Shown here piece after piece: positions 29,177 to 36,901 of a stretch of 36,901 nucleotides of DNA; within the stretch, counting starts at the first letter, position 1; each line of letters opens with the position of its first letter. A model generated the notes under the pieces. That model was not told the origin of the DNA. It did no database searches and worked only from the letters and a program-made list of their open reading frames with translations. Position numbers and translations under genes: made by a program. This DNA comes from Patescibacteria group bacterium. Lineage in GTDB: Bacteria; Patescibacteriota; Patescibacteriia; Buchananbacterales; GWA2-38-13. The stretch is taken from contig JAQTQO010000014.1 in NCBI GenBank assembly GCA_028712155.1, forward strand, positions 1 to 36,901, in the 5' to 3' direction.

Positions 29177-31792
29177 ATGGATAACCAGCGCCCTTTTCTG
29201 GCTACCCGAACCACCACCAAAACCGGCACCACGGTTGCCGCCACGGCCATGCTCACGCTGTCCGCCACGGCGCTGTTTTTGGCGTGGGGTATGCTGGTAG
29301 TTTTATCTGGGCATACCGTAATACAGCGTGAGACCGTCCACATAGCCTTTGTGGCCGCATCAGCTCCTGAGTCGATTTTTATCCGCGGCGATGTCGATGG
29401 CTCAGGTAAAGTTGATTTAAGCGATGCGAATAAAATTTTGTCATATCTCTATTCAGATGATCAGCCGGGCTGTTTGGATGCCTCTGACGCCGATGATAGT
29501 GGAAAAATTGAGGTGGCGGATGCGGTGTATTTGTTAAAATATTTATTTTTGGCCGGACTTCAACCGTCAGCCCCGTTCCCCAGTTTAGGTGCTGATCAGA
29601 CTCCGGACAATTTAGGGTGTCCTGGGGGATTACTTAATCTCAGCGGTTATCATATCCAAAATGAGACTTATTATGATGCGGCATTCGCACGAGCCTTTTT
29701 GGATGCAGAAAGGCTCGGTGCATCAGCCTTATATATTCCCCCCGGTAATTATCCCGTGACAAATGCCTTTCGATTCGTTAGTGGCGTGAATGTATTTGGC
29801 GACCCGCATTCACCGCCAGTGTTTGAAGGTGGATGCACGAATTGCAGGTCTAATACCTTTGTCAGCATTGAGCAAACCGATTTAAAAAATGTCACCCTTC
29901 GCAATCTTCAGTTTAAGAACATACGGCTGTCCTTAAACGGTAGTAACAATTACTATCAAGCGATTAAAAACGTAACTTTTACAAATTGCGACTTTTCCAA
30001 CGGATGGGAAGATGATGACTGGAACGCAAATTACCTGTCGCTCGTTTATTCAGATGACGTGACCATAGAACATTGCACTTTTCGCCGGAGTTCTCAGGCA
30101 TACGCGGGGCGTGGAATTGTCCTGTATCGAACCCACCATAGTGTTGTGCGTGATAGCTTTTTTGGTACCTCAAACAATCTTGAGTCAGCTTCAGTCAATG
30201 GTTATTTTAAAACTGCTATCAACATACAAGGTTATAAACCGGGCGAGCCACCCCTGCAATCAGATGAGATTCGTATTTTTCGCAATGTGATTCAACGGCA
30301 GCCTCCGGACAAATGTCCCACCGATGACCACGGTAACCCGATATGTCAGGATCACGGCATTTATGGCTGGGGATTTAATGGTGTTGATATTATTGACAAC
30401 CGCGTTGGCGGATGGGACACAACGGGGGGAGGTGGAGGAATAAAACTTCGCAATGGCAGTTTCTCGCGAGTGATGGGTAACGTGCTAACCTCGGGTATGC
30501 TTTATTATACTGACCGTGGAGACGCAGAACAGCCCCTGCCCGAGTTTTTCAAAAACGTTTGGGTCCACTCCAATACCGTGAATCTTGAGGGGCCACCGCC
30601 ACAAGGATATCGAGACATTAATTCCGCAGATTTTGCATTTGGCATCTATTATCAACGGAATTTCGATCTTAATGACCCCGTCGAGTGGCATGAAGAGGGT
30701 CTGGTATTTACCGACAATTATTTTCTTCGGGGCGGACAAATTAGCATCTTGGGGCCGGATCCTTCTGCTTTTTGCATCGCCAACAATCCTGAAGCCAAAC
30801 TTTATTCTCATGAAAAGTCTCAGATCTCGGAGATTTCGGAAAATTCTAGCTGTACGCTGGATGAAGTTTGGATGAATAAACCGGTTGATTTATTCGTGAG
30901 TGATTTCAACGGCGACGGGGTTGAGGATTTTATCTATTTTGATAAACATCCCGATACCACGGGCCGTAATCTGTGGACCGCTCACCTTAGCGACCTCTTT
31001 GGGTTTCACACGGTTCGTATCATGGGCGGAGATGGTGTCTCAAATTTTTCTGCAGAAACGAATCTTTATCGCGGGGGTGTAGGCGATTTTGACGGTGATA
31101 GTCATAATGAGATTATACTTCGCGGTAAGTGCGGCGCAGACACGCGTGCCTGCTGGCAAGTGTGGCGGTATGTAAGTGAAGGGATTGATGCACCCGATGG
31201 ATTGCTTGAAATGTCTGAGAGCGGGCCTGAGAGTGGTGAATCAGGCAATGCATTTCGGCCGGATAATGAATTCAATGAACTAATACTTGCCGACTTCAAT
31301 GGCGATGGCCGCACTGAAATTGCTTACGTCGGGATATGTGGCGATGATAATCAAATCTGCTTCCGGGTTCACCGCTGGGATGCGGAAACAAAAACTTTTA
31401 TTGCCGAGAAATGGGGCGGGGGTATGAGGATTTCCAGTGAAACTTTGACGTACGGATTGAACGCCGGTGACTTCAATGGCGACCGCCGTGCGGATCTTGT
31501 TTATCGCGGCCTTTGTGGCAACGATGCGCATGCCTGCTGGCGCGTGCAGCAAAGTGAGAAAACGGGAACGGGCTTTATTTTTTCGGCCAATGATTTCGGC
31601 AACAATGCATGGTTTTCAGCGGATTCGTCGTTGCTGGGCTTGCAGCTGTCAGATGTTAATGGCGATGGAAAAACCGATATCGGTTATCGCGGCAAGTGCG
31701 GTGATGGACATCCTTGCTGGCGGGTGCATCTAAGCACAGGAAGTTATTTCCAAAATGCAGTGGATTACGGAAATGATACACCCTTCGATTAA
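29177..31792 (+). CDS. Anchored dockerin / beta-helix / FG-GAP surface protein
   Basis: An 871-residue exported protein. The N-terminal anchor (about 13-45, TTVAATAMLTLSATALFLAWG) is shared with the 31977 protein. Residues about 68-133 form a dockerin type I-like pair of calcium loops (GDVDGSGKVDLSDANKILSYL and DADDSGKIEVADAVYLLKYLF). Residues about 150-480 look like a right-handed beta-helix (pectate-lyase-like: VTLRNLQFKNIRL, VTFTNCDFSNGW, VTIEHCTFRRSS). From about 575 come at least five FG-GAP/VCBS units with a (V/L)-x-DFNGDG start and a GKCG...CW(R/Q)V end. The -10 TATGAT is about 16 bases upstream. A carbohydrate-binding or -degrading surface role is likely but unproven. Confidence 0.85.
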   Translation: MDNQRPFLATRTTTKTGTTVAATAMLTLSATALFLAWGMLVVLSGHTVIQRETVHIAFVAASAPESIFIRGDVDGSGKVDLSDANKILSYLYSDDQPGCLDASDADDSGKIEVADAVYLLKYLFLAGLQPSAPFPSLGADQTPDNLGCPGGLLNLSGYHIQNETYYDAAFARAFLDAERLGASALYIPPGNYPVTNAFRFVSGVNVFGDPHSPPVFEGGCTNCRSNTFVSIEQTDLKNVTLRNLQFKNIRLSLNGSNNYYQAIKNVTFTNCDFSNGWEDDDWNANYLSLVYSDDVTIEHCTFRRSSQAYAGRGIVLYRTHHSVVRDSFFGTSNNLESASVNGYFKTAINIQGYKPGEPPLQSDEIRIFRNVIQRQPPDKCPTDDHGNPICQDHGIYGWGFNGVDIIDNRVGGWDTTGGGGGIKLRNGSFSRVMGNVLTSGMLYYTDRGDAEQPLPEFFKNVWVHSNTVNLEGPPPQGYRDINSADFAFGIYYQRNFDLNDPVEWHEEGLVFTDNYFLRGGQISILGPDPSAFCIANNPEAKLYSHEKSQISEISENSSCTLDEVWMNKPVDLFVSDFNGDGVEDFIYFDKHPDTTGRNLWTAHLSDLFGFHTVRIMGGDGVSNFSAETNLYRGGVGDFDGDSHNEIILRGKCGADTRACWQVWRYVSEGIDAPDGLLEMSESGPESGESGNAFRPDNEFNELILADFNGDGRTEIAYVGICGDDNQICFRVHRWDAETKTFIAEKWGGGMRISSETLTYGLNAGDFNGDRRADLVYRGLCGNDAHACWRVQQSEKTGTGFIFSANDFGNNAWFSADSSLLGLQLSDVNGDGKTDIGYRGKCGDGHPCWRVHLSTGSYFQNAVDYGNDTPFD

Positions 31793-31840
31793 AGCTGATT
31801 TTTCTCTCGAGCCTAAGATACCAATAGATTGTGGGTTTCC

Positions 31841-31875
31841 AAAAGCCCGACCCGAACGTGGCCGGGCTTTTTTTG
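31841..31875 (+). terminator. Intrinsic terminator after the beta-helix gene
   Basis: AAAAGCCCG pairs with CGGGCTTTT (31841-31872), followed by T. Confidence 0.9.
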
Positions 31876-31976
31876 TGCACAGAAATATTGCAACGTGTGT
31901 GGTATCATAACTACGTTACTTCAGGTAGGCCATAATCTCGTCTTGGTTTTCCTGATAACCATATATTCCGTACGCT

Positions 31977-34835
31977 ATGCCACAGATTTCTCGAGTAAAA
32001 AATCAAACTCAGATTTCAACATCGGCTACAACTATTGCCGCCACTGGCATGCTTACGGTTAGCACGGTCTCGTTATTATTGACCTGGGGAATATTGGCAG
32101 CAGCCGTTTTGTCGCCGGGCGTACATCAGGAAACTGACGGCAGCGCCATTGTTTGCCAACATATGGAGTTTGCAGGTTTACGCGGGCAAGATTTCGTAAA
32201 AATTGATGCTGGCGAAAAGGCAAATGCCAGGCGATTAAAAAAGCAGGTGCAGGAGAAGATGCAACTGGTTAAAAAAAATATTGAGGGTTCAGGGAGAAAT
32301 TACCAGAGCGTTAACGAAAAAAATGAATTTGCCAAAAACATCCAGGATTTTTCCAAAGAGTTCGTATCGATGATGAGAAAGAACCCTCAGGACGCTCTCG
32401 CATTGCTGCCATCCGAACAAGAGCTCAATGATCTGAATCTGCTTACGAAAAATTGTTTCCCTGAACCCCTCAAAGCGCTTGAGGGAGCGGTGGAAGTATT
32501 TCATGCCGATGATTTTAAAAATCAGAGGAGTAAAACCGATTATTATCTCAAAGCAGCGGACAGGAAAAAATATATTTTGCATCTACCGCGAATCGAAGAA
32601 AACATTGAATCGCGAACTAAACTGAGCATCCAAAAAGCATATCAGTTGAATAATGAAGTGTTGGTTGACGAATATATGATCACCGGCCAGCCGGGCAACC
32701 CGCCGGTCTTGGGGCCGCAAAGCGTCATGGCAATTTTAGTGAACACGACAGTGGTTGATAAAGTTTTGGGCACAACAAATGAATACGATACACCTATGCT
32801 GACGAAGGCCGAAGCGGCTAACTTGCTTTACGGTGATGTGAATAATTTTTACCAAATTAATTCTTACCAAAAGATGAGTGTCGTGGGGGCGGAGAATAAT
32901 CCGGGAAATGTCGCTGACGTTTTTGGGCCATATCATATTACCGTTACAGTAAACAGTTATTATTGTTCAAAAGACCAATCTTTATCGTGTAGCGGTTCGT
33001 GTCCGGACGGTAAGGGCAGCTGCCAGGCGTATATTGATTTTGGAGCAATGTATACCTCAATTATCCGGGCAGCCGATGCGGACATTGATTTTCGTAAATA
33101 TGGCGGTGTTTTGTCGTTTGTTTCAATGCCCTCGCTAGATATATGGCAAGGGATTTCCAGCGCGGGAAAAATATCAACCATCTCTAACGACTTTGGTACC
33201 GATGAGGTTAACCAATCAATAGCCGCAGTATTATTGGGTGATTATCTGGAAGGCAATGAAATTACCACGGCCCACGAACTGGGGCATAGTTTTGGCTCAG
33301 TTAATCACGCTGGATACCTTAATTGCGATAATTCTTTTGACTTCAATGTTGACTGTCGGTCGGAATACGGGGATTTGTATGACGTTATGGGTTTAGGGGA
33401 TTTTTTCCACTTTAACGCCAAAATGAAAGAAAGTTTTGGCTGGCTTGCGGCCGATCACGAAAATCACAAAATTATCACCGTGACAAAAGATACGAGCGAG
33501 CCGATATACCTTGACCCGATTGAGAAACAAGACGGTAAAATTCAGGGCGTGCGGTTTCGCCGAGGCCCTGACGATGGTTATAAAGATTTATATATAGAAT
33601 ACAGGCAGCCGGATGTTTTGGACGAAAAAATTTTTGGTAAGGCCCTTGAATTTGGAGCACAAACCGATGTTTTCTCCGGCGCGTTATTGCATCTTTCATA
33701 CATCGGTAGCTCTGTTTTACTTGATGTCCAGCCGCCGGCCAAAGTCTATAAAGATTTATTTTTAAGCACCATTCACGCAGCTACGGAAAGCGGGAAATAT
33801 TCATATTATACTGATCCTTATTCCGGCACGAAAATCGGAGTGGGCAAACCCGATCCGGTGCGCGGCCTGCCGGTGATGATTGATATCGGGCGGACCGATT
33901 TTACGCCGCCAGTTATAGATTCTTTTGAGTTTCTCAGTTATAACGAGGAAGACTGCTCTGGAAATTTTAAAATTACCGCCTCGGACGCTGAAACCGGCAT
34001 TTCAAAAATTGAAGCATTGGACCAAACATTTTTTTCTGATGAAGCGATTGTTCGGGTGCCCTCAACGCTTTTCAACTCCTCTATTGCCGTTACAGTTTTT
34101 GATAACGTGGAAAGTCAAGGAGGCGTTGGAAATAATGTAACAAAAATGAATTTTAATACTCCATTTAACAATTGCGACATTAAACCAATAATTACTGTTT
34201 CCTCGCCACTTTTTACTAATGATTATGTCTTTGAGCCAAATTATGATACTGCCAATGAAGTTGTCATAAAAGAAGTAATCACTAACCCGGCCATTATAAA
34301 TTTTAATATTACAGACGATAGCTTGTCTTCGGTATATATATCCGAATTTTTTAAGGATGATCTTTATAATTATGCGTCTAGAGACCCTCTGCGCAGTTTT
34401 AAAAATTTTTCTTATACATTACGCCGAATGCTAACTCCGGGCCGGCACGAGATTGTTATTGACGGCGTGAATAGCGGTCACTCCTATTTTGCCATTATAA
34501 TTTTTGACGTCGTTCAATCACCAAGGTTTGTCCGCGGGGATGTCAATCAAGATGGGCGAATCGATGTGAGCGACTCCGTGACCATTTTGGAAAATCTCTA
34601 TCAAGGTACGGCGCCGATCAACTGTCTCGACTCGGCCGACGTTAATAATGACGAAGAGTTAAACCTGACCGACGGGGTGGCTTTGTTGCAAAATCTGTTT
34701 ATGTCGGAAAAGCCAGCGGACGTTAATCTCAGTAAGACCTGCGAAATTGATTTGGCGATTTTCGATTTGAATACCGAAAGCTTGGATACCGAGAAAATTG
34801 ACTGCGGAAGTTTTACCGCGGGAAACTGTAACTGA
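31977..34835 (+). CDS. Anchored metzincin-like protease with C-terminal dockerin
   Basis: A 952-residue protein. The N-terminal anchor (TTIAATGMLTVSTVSLLLTWGIL) matches that of the 29177 protein. A helical stretch (about 55-200) follows. The catalytic domain shows zinc motif HELGHSFGSVNH (from residue 433; HExxHxxGxxH), then a Met-turn-like YDVMG and HFNAKMKESFGWL, the pattern of M6/M11 (gametolysin-like) peptidases. Residues from about 640 hold one or two Ig/Fn3-like beta domains. At about 855-920 a dockerin-like pair appears (RGDVNQDGRIDVSDSVTILENL and SADVNNDEELNLTDGVALLQNLF). The -10 TATATT is nine bases before the ATG, so the mRNA is nearly leaderless. A cell-surface protease is the likely role. 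Confidence 0.85.
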   Translation: MPQISRVKNQTQISTSATTIAATGMLTVSTVSLLLTWGILAAAVLSPGVHQETDGSAIVCQHMEFAGLRGQDFVKIDAGEKANARRLKKQVQEKMQLVKKNIEGSGRNYQSVNEKNEFAKNIQDFSKEFVSMMRKNPQDALALLPSEQELNDLNLLTKNCFPEPLKALEGAVEVFHADDFKNQRSKTDYYLKAADRKKYILHLPRIEENIESRTKLSIQKAYQLNNEVLVDEYMITGQPGNPPVLGPQSVMAILVNTTVVDKVLGTTNEYDTPMLTKAEAANLLYGDVNNFYQINSYQKMSVVGAENNPGNVADVFGPYHITVTVNSYYCSKDQSLSCSGSCPDGKGSCQAYIDFGAMYTSIIRAADADIDFRKYGGVLSFVSMPSLDIWQGISSAGKISTISNDFGTDEVNQSIAAVLLGDYLEGNEITTAHELGHSFGSVNHAGYLNCDNSFDFNVDCRSEYGDLYDVMGLGDFFHFNAKMKESFGWLAADHENHKIITVTKDTSEPIYLDPIEKQDGKIQGVRFRRGPDDGYKDLYIEYRQPDVLDEKIFGKALEFGAQTDVFSGALLHLSYIGSSVLLDVQPPAKVYKDLFLSTIHAATESGKYSYYTDPYSGTKIGVGKPDPVRGLPVMIDIGRTDFTPPVIDSFEFLSYNEEDCSGNFKITASDAETGISKIEALDQTFFSDEAIVRVPSTLFNSSIAVTVFDNVESQGGVGNNVTKMNFNTPFNNCDIKPIITVSSPLFTNDYVFEPNYDTANEVVIKEVITNPAIINFNITDDSLSSVYISEFFKDDLYNYASRDPLRSFKNFSYTLRRMLTPGRHEIVIDGVNSGHSYFAIIIFDVVQSPRFVRGDVNQDGRIDVSDSVTILENLYQGTAPINCLDSADVNNDEELNLTDGVALLQNLFMSEKPADVNLSKTCEIDLAIFDLNTESLDTEKIDCGSFTAGNCN

Positions 34836-34870
34836 CCGTGCTGTGGATTCAATCGTATCGTGGCGGTAGC

Positions 34871-34905
34871 AAAAAGCCCGGCGCTTCCCGCGCGGGGCTT
34901 TTTTT
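34871..34905 (+). terminator. Intrinsic terminator after the metzincin gene
   Basis: AAAAGCCC...GGGCTTTT with an inner GCGC pair, followed by TTTTT. Confidence 0.9.
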
Positions 34906-34987
34906 GATATCGAGATGGTTGACGGCGCCCGGAATTGGGTGGAGAATTACGGTGGGTTGAAACGTAACGGGAAAAGGAGGCAGTCGC

Positions 34988-35374
34988 ATGACCTTTGTGG
35001 AGCTCTTTGACCAAGTGCGGATCGAGGTTGGTCCCGGGGACCAAACCGAGGCGTTGTTGTGGGCTATCGAGGAGGGCTTGAACGACCATTTTTCAACCGA
35101 TCCTGGTTGGAAAAACGAGCCGGTTCGGCCGCCGGTGGCCAGGCTATACCAAGCGGTGCTCACGGCCTTGGGCGGAGTATTGCGGCATGTGGATGCCACC
35201 AATACCAAAGTGGTCGAGGGGGCAAAAGAAGTGGCGGAAAGTTTTCGCGCCATCATCAACCGCACGCTGCGCGCGTCCCTTGAGTCCCAACCCATCCGGG
35301 TTGCCCGACGCGCCGAGGCCAAGCCCGAACCGCCCGCGCAAGTCCGGCGCACCTCCCGTCGCCGTACGGCGTAA
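34988..35374 (+). CDS. Hypothetical protein with basic tail
   Basis: A 128-residue soluble protein with a strong AGGAGG-type site before the ATG at 34988. The first about 90 residues are helical (TFVELFDQVRIEV, EALLWAIEEGLNDHF, VARLYQAVLTALGGVLRHVD, VEGAKEVAESFRAIINRTLRASL). The last about 35 are Arg/Pro-rich (AEAKPEPPAQVRRTSRRRTA), which could bind nucleic acid. I do not recognise the family. It stands alone between terminators, in the GC-rich, Shine-Dalgarno class of genes of this window. Confidence 0.7.
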   Translation: MTFVELFDQVRIEVGPGDQTEALLWAIEEGLNDHFSTDPGWKNEPVRPPVARLYQAVLTALGGVLRHVDATNTKVVEGAKEVAESFRAIINRTLRASLESQPIRVARRAEAKPEPPAQVRRTSRRRTA

Positions 35375-35381
35375 TCCTCTT

Positions 35382-35407
35382 AACCGTCGCTCCGGCGACG
35401 GTTTTTT
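35382..35407 (+). terminator. Intrinsic terminator after the 34988 gene
   Basis: AACCGTCGC (35382-35390) pairs with GCGACGGTT (35395-35403) across TCCG, then TTTTTT. Repeat copy C begins directly after. Confidence 0.92.
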
Positions 35408-35587
35408 AATTTCCCGCCGCCGCAGCAAAGGAGCGGAGCGACTGCTGCGAGGCGAGCGGGAAATTAACCCCGCACCAAGCTCCTTAACGAGTCGCTGGAT
35501 TTTGATTTATGAGCCGCAGGCGGTAGATTGCGCCAGATCAACAGGGCTATGGCAGTTTGGAATTCGCAAGCTTCGGTGCTGGGGTTT
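35408..35587. mobile_element. Two-hairpin repeat element, copy C (diverged)
   Basis: The left hairpin arms AATTTCCCGC (35408-35417) and GCGGGAAATT (35456-35465) are perfect. The right hairpin arms AACCCCGCACCAAGC (35466-35480) and GCTTCGGTGCTGGGGTT (35570-35586) are imperfect. Its interior differs from copies A and B. Confidence 0.6.
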
Positions 35588-35632
35588 GTACCTTTTTACC
35601 TAAACTTGCGGTATGATATAGGAGTTAGTGAT

Positions 35633-36421
35633 ATGCTACTCAGCCACAAGAAAAAATATCTGCAGGTGGCGCTCAATGGGACACTGGCCGATGCCCAGCG
35701 CATCATTGCGAGTTTACCGGTGTCCGACCGCATTATCGTGGAGGCTGGTACGCCATTCATCAAACGGTATGGCGCCAATGGCATCGCCCAGGTCAAATCG
35801 TGGTATGGCGCGCGGGTTGCCGGGCAGGTGGCCGCGCTGCCGGCCATCACTGCGAAAAGCAGATTCGGCCAGGTGCTGGTTGGTTTGTTGCAAAGCCAGT
35901 ACCAGGCGGCGCAACGGAAAGGGCAGACTTTGCCGCTTCCCTTTGAACCGTACGTGGTGGCCGATTTAAAAACCATGGACCGCGGCGGGACCGAGGTGAT
36001 GATGGCTAAGCAGGCCGGCGCGAATGCCGCCGTGGCGTTGGGGCTGGCGCCGACGGAAACGCTGGATTCGTTCATTGCCGAATGCCGGGCGATGGGCGTG
36101 GATGCAATGGTGGACATGATGAACGTGCCGTACCCGATCGCCGTGTTGCGGACATTAAAACTTCAGCCGGATGTGGTGGTGCTGCACCGCGGCGTGGATG
36201 AAACGGAATTCAACAAAGAGAAGATGCTCCCCTTCCACGAAATTCAGCGCATCAAGGCTAACTATACCATGATGATCGCGGTCGCCGGAGGCGACACCAT
36301 CCGCGAAGTCCAGCGCGCGATTTTCAACGACGCCGACATCGTCGTAGTCTGGAAATCATTTTACGCCGCGTCGGGTGAAACCGGCCAACTCGCCCAACAG
36401 TTTTTGGATGAGATTCGATGA
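35633..36421 (+). CDS. OMP-decarboxylase/hexulose-phosphate-synthase superfamily enzyme
   Basis: A 262-residue beta/alpha-barrel protein when started at ATG 35633, which follows GGAG and a TATGAT -10; the longer reading would run into repeat copy C. Superfamily motifs are YLQVALNGTLADAQRII at the first strand, VVADLKTMDRGG (catalytic DxKxxD), VDAMVDMMNVPYP, VVVLHRGVDETEF, MMIAVAGGDTIREVQ and ADIVVVWKSF. The order fits 3-hexulose-6-phosphate synthase / 3-keto-L-gulonate-phosphate decarboxylase more than classical PyrF. An insertion between strands 1 and 2 of about 60 residues (YGARVAGQVAALP...LPFEP) is larger than usual. The exact substrate is unclear. Confidence 0.8.
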   Translation: MLLSHKKKYLQVALNGTLADAQRIIASLPVSDRIIVEAGTPFIKRYGANGIAQVKSWYGARVAGQVAALPAITAKSRFGQVLVGLLQSQYQAAQRKGQTLPLPFEPYVVADLKTMDRGGTEVMMAKQAGANAAVALGLAPTETLDSFIAECRAMGVDAMVDMMNVPYPIAVLRTLKLQPDVVVLHRGVDETEFNKEKMLPFHEIQRIKANYTMMIAVAGGDTIREVQRAIFNDADIVVVWKSFYAASGETGQLAQQFLDEIR

Positions 36422-36461
36422 ACTCATAGCGTTTTTCCGCTGATGAAAAAAGAGCGTGCAG

Positions 36462-36483
36462 CTCGGCGTGGCCGAGTTTTTTA
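36462..36483 (+). terminator. Intrinsic terminator
   Basis: CTCGGC-GTG-GCCGAG followed by TTTTTTATTTT. The stretch 36490-36650 holds no gene that I can support. Confidence 0.85.
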
Positions 36484-36656
36484 TTTTGTTGCGGTTAAAT
36501 AATTTACCGGAGTCCTCCTGCTACTCAGGAACAAAGGCGCGCGTTAAACTGAAATCAATGGTTGCGTAATCAGTAATTCACCTATTAGGAAGATGGTACG
36601 GTGTCAGATTAATGCAGGGCCGTGGAGTGAGTAAATTACCTTACGTATTGTTATGC

Positions 36657-36662
36657 TATACT
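36657..36662 (+). promoter_or_regulatory. -10 box (TGCTATACT) of the last gene
   Basis: TATACT preceded by TGC, twelve bases before the ATG at 36675. It has the same geometry as the promoters at 6043 and 6121. Confidence 0.45.
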
Positions 36663-36674
36663 TAAACTATCACT

Positions 36675-36901
36675 ATGGTGAAAACCAAAACCGTGACGTC
36701 GTTTAAGCTCCAACTAGTCACCTCCGTGGCCTTGCTGGGGCTTTCTTTGGGGTTTTTCATCCTGGCATCCAGTTTTTCCTCATCGCCGCCGAGTTTCCAT
36801 ATTGCGACCAATGTAAATTCTCCGACACCTACAAGTGTAAAAATCATCCCCCTTAATACGAACTCCTCATCCCCTACCCCTGCCCCGCAACTTTCACCCT
36901 C
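36675..36901 (+). CDS. Anchored secreted protein, 3' end outside window
   Basis: The first 75 codons of a protein that continues past the window. A basic N-terminus (VKTKTVTSFK) precedes a hydrophobic segment (LVTSVALLGLSLGFFILASSF), followed by a Ser/Thr/Pro/Asn-rich linker (NVNSPTPTSVK, SSSPTPAPQ). This is the same layout as the DUF3160 and M23 proteins of this window. The mature domain cannot be seen, so no function is assigned. Start choice rests on the extended -10 twelve bases upstream. Confidence 0.65.
   Translation, partial: MVKTKTVTSFKLQLVTSVALLGLSLGFFILASSFSSSPPSFHIATNVNSPTPTSVKIIPLNTNSSSPTPAPQLSP

Noticed and set aside
1-36901. CRISPR array
   Set aside because: No regularly spaced direct repeats with unique spacers are present; the repeats found are palindromic and dispersed, or heptamer tandem units.

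Overview
The window looks like a chromosomal segment of a Patescibacteria/CPR bacterium, probably Parcubacteria-like. The best single clue is the secreted protein at 16657-18975. It carries two copies of the 'GRILLQVE(N/S)RGEAWY' surface module that I associate with CPR genomes, around calcium-binding TSP3-type repeats. Other clues are Ser/Thr/Pro-rich anchored proteins, a Memo-CapA fusion, DUF3160 and MliC-type surface proteins, and genes whose -10 box sits only about 8-16 bases before the ATG. The assignment is an inference from protein families, because no rRNA or tRNA is present.

Layout. 1-642: the 5' part of tsaD (minus strand), preceded by a decayed second tsaD start. 771-1962: three small hypothetical genes with their own promoters, Shine-Dalgarno sites and hairpins. 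2044-6034: minus-strand envelope genes (CPBP protease, M23 lipoprotein, GT39 glycosyltransferase), interrupted by two one-gene nuclease elements (GIY-YIG and DUF559) bounded by inverted repeats. 6139-11564: Memo-CapA fusion, DUF3160 protein and a beta-barrel-like secreted protein. 11637-13601: an AT-rich island with two wHTH-type proteins and a wHTH-PLD nuclease-like protein, bounded by related palindromes. 13601-20362: minus-strand HD hydrolases, an EamA transporter, and exported calcium-binding and MliC proteins. 20489-22649: a nucleoside-deoxyribosyltransferase-like protein and a Gfo/Idh/MocA oxidoreductase. 23104-25111: a rod-like structured RNA and an ABC exporter. 25331-28994: argB and hisI-hisG. 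29177-34835: two giant anchored dockerin proteins (beta-helix/FG-GAP, and a metzincin protease). 34988-36901: a hypothetical gene, an OMP-decarboxylase/HPS-family enzyme and the start of another anchored protein.

The most exciting system is a pair of ribosome-controlled transcription attenuators. Upstream of argB lies a 31-residue reading frame with 8 arginines. Upstream of hisI-hisG lies a 28-residue frame with 4 histidines. Each has a promoter that makes it nearly leaderless. Each also has a 1:2 protector hairpin, a 2:3 antiterminator and a 3:4 terminator with a T run. The control codons sit at nearly the same distance from segment 2 in both cases. The two terminators resemble each other in sequence, which suggests one module re-tuned to two amino acids. 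His attenuation is classical in Proteobacteria; an arginine version is, to my knowledge, not a textbook system.

A second theme is repeat biology. A two-hairpin repeat family is present in three copies, each starting in the T run of an intrinsic terminator. The two nuclease genes each sit between inverted repeats. Expression signals also fall into two groups: many envelope genes have extended -10 boxes right at the start codon, whereas the GC-rich metabolic and small genes use TTGACN-N17-TANNNT promoters and strong AGGAGG sites.
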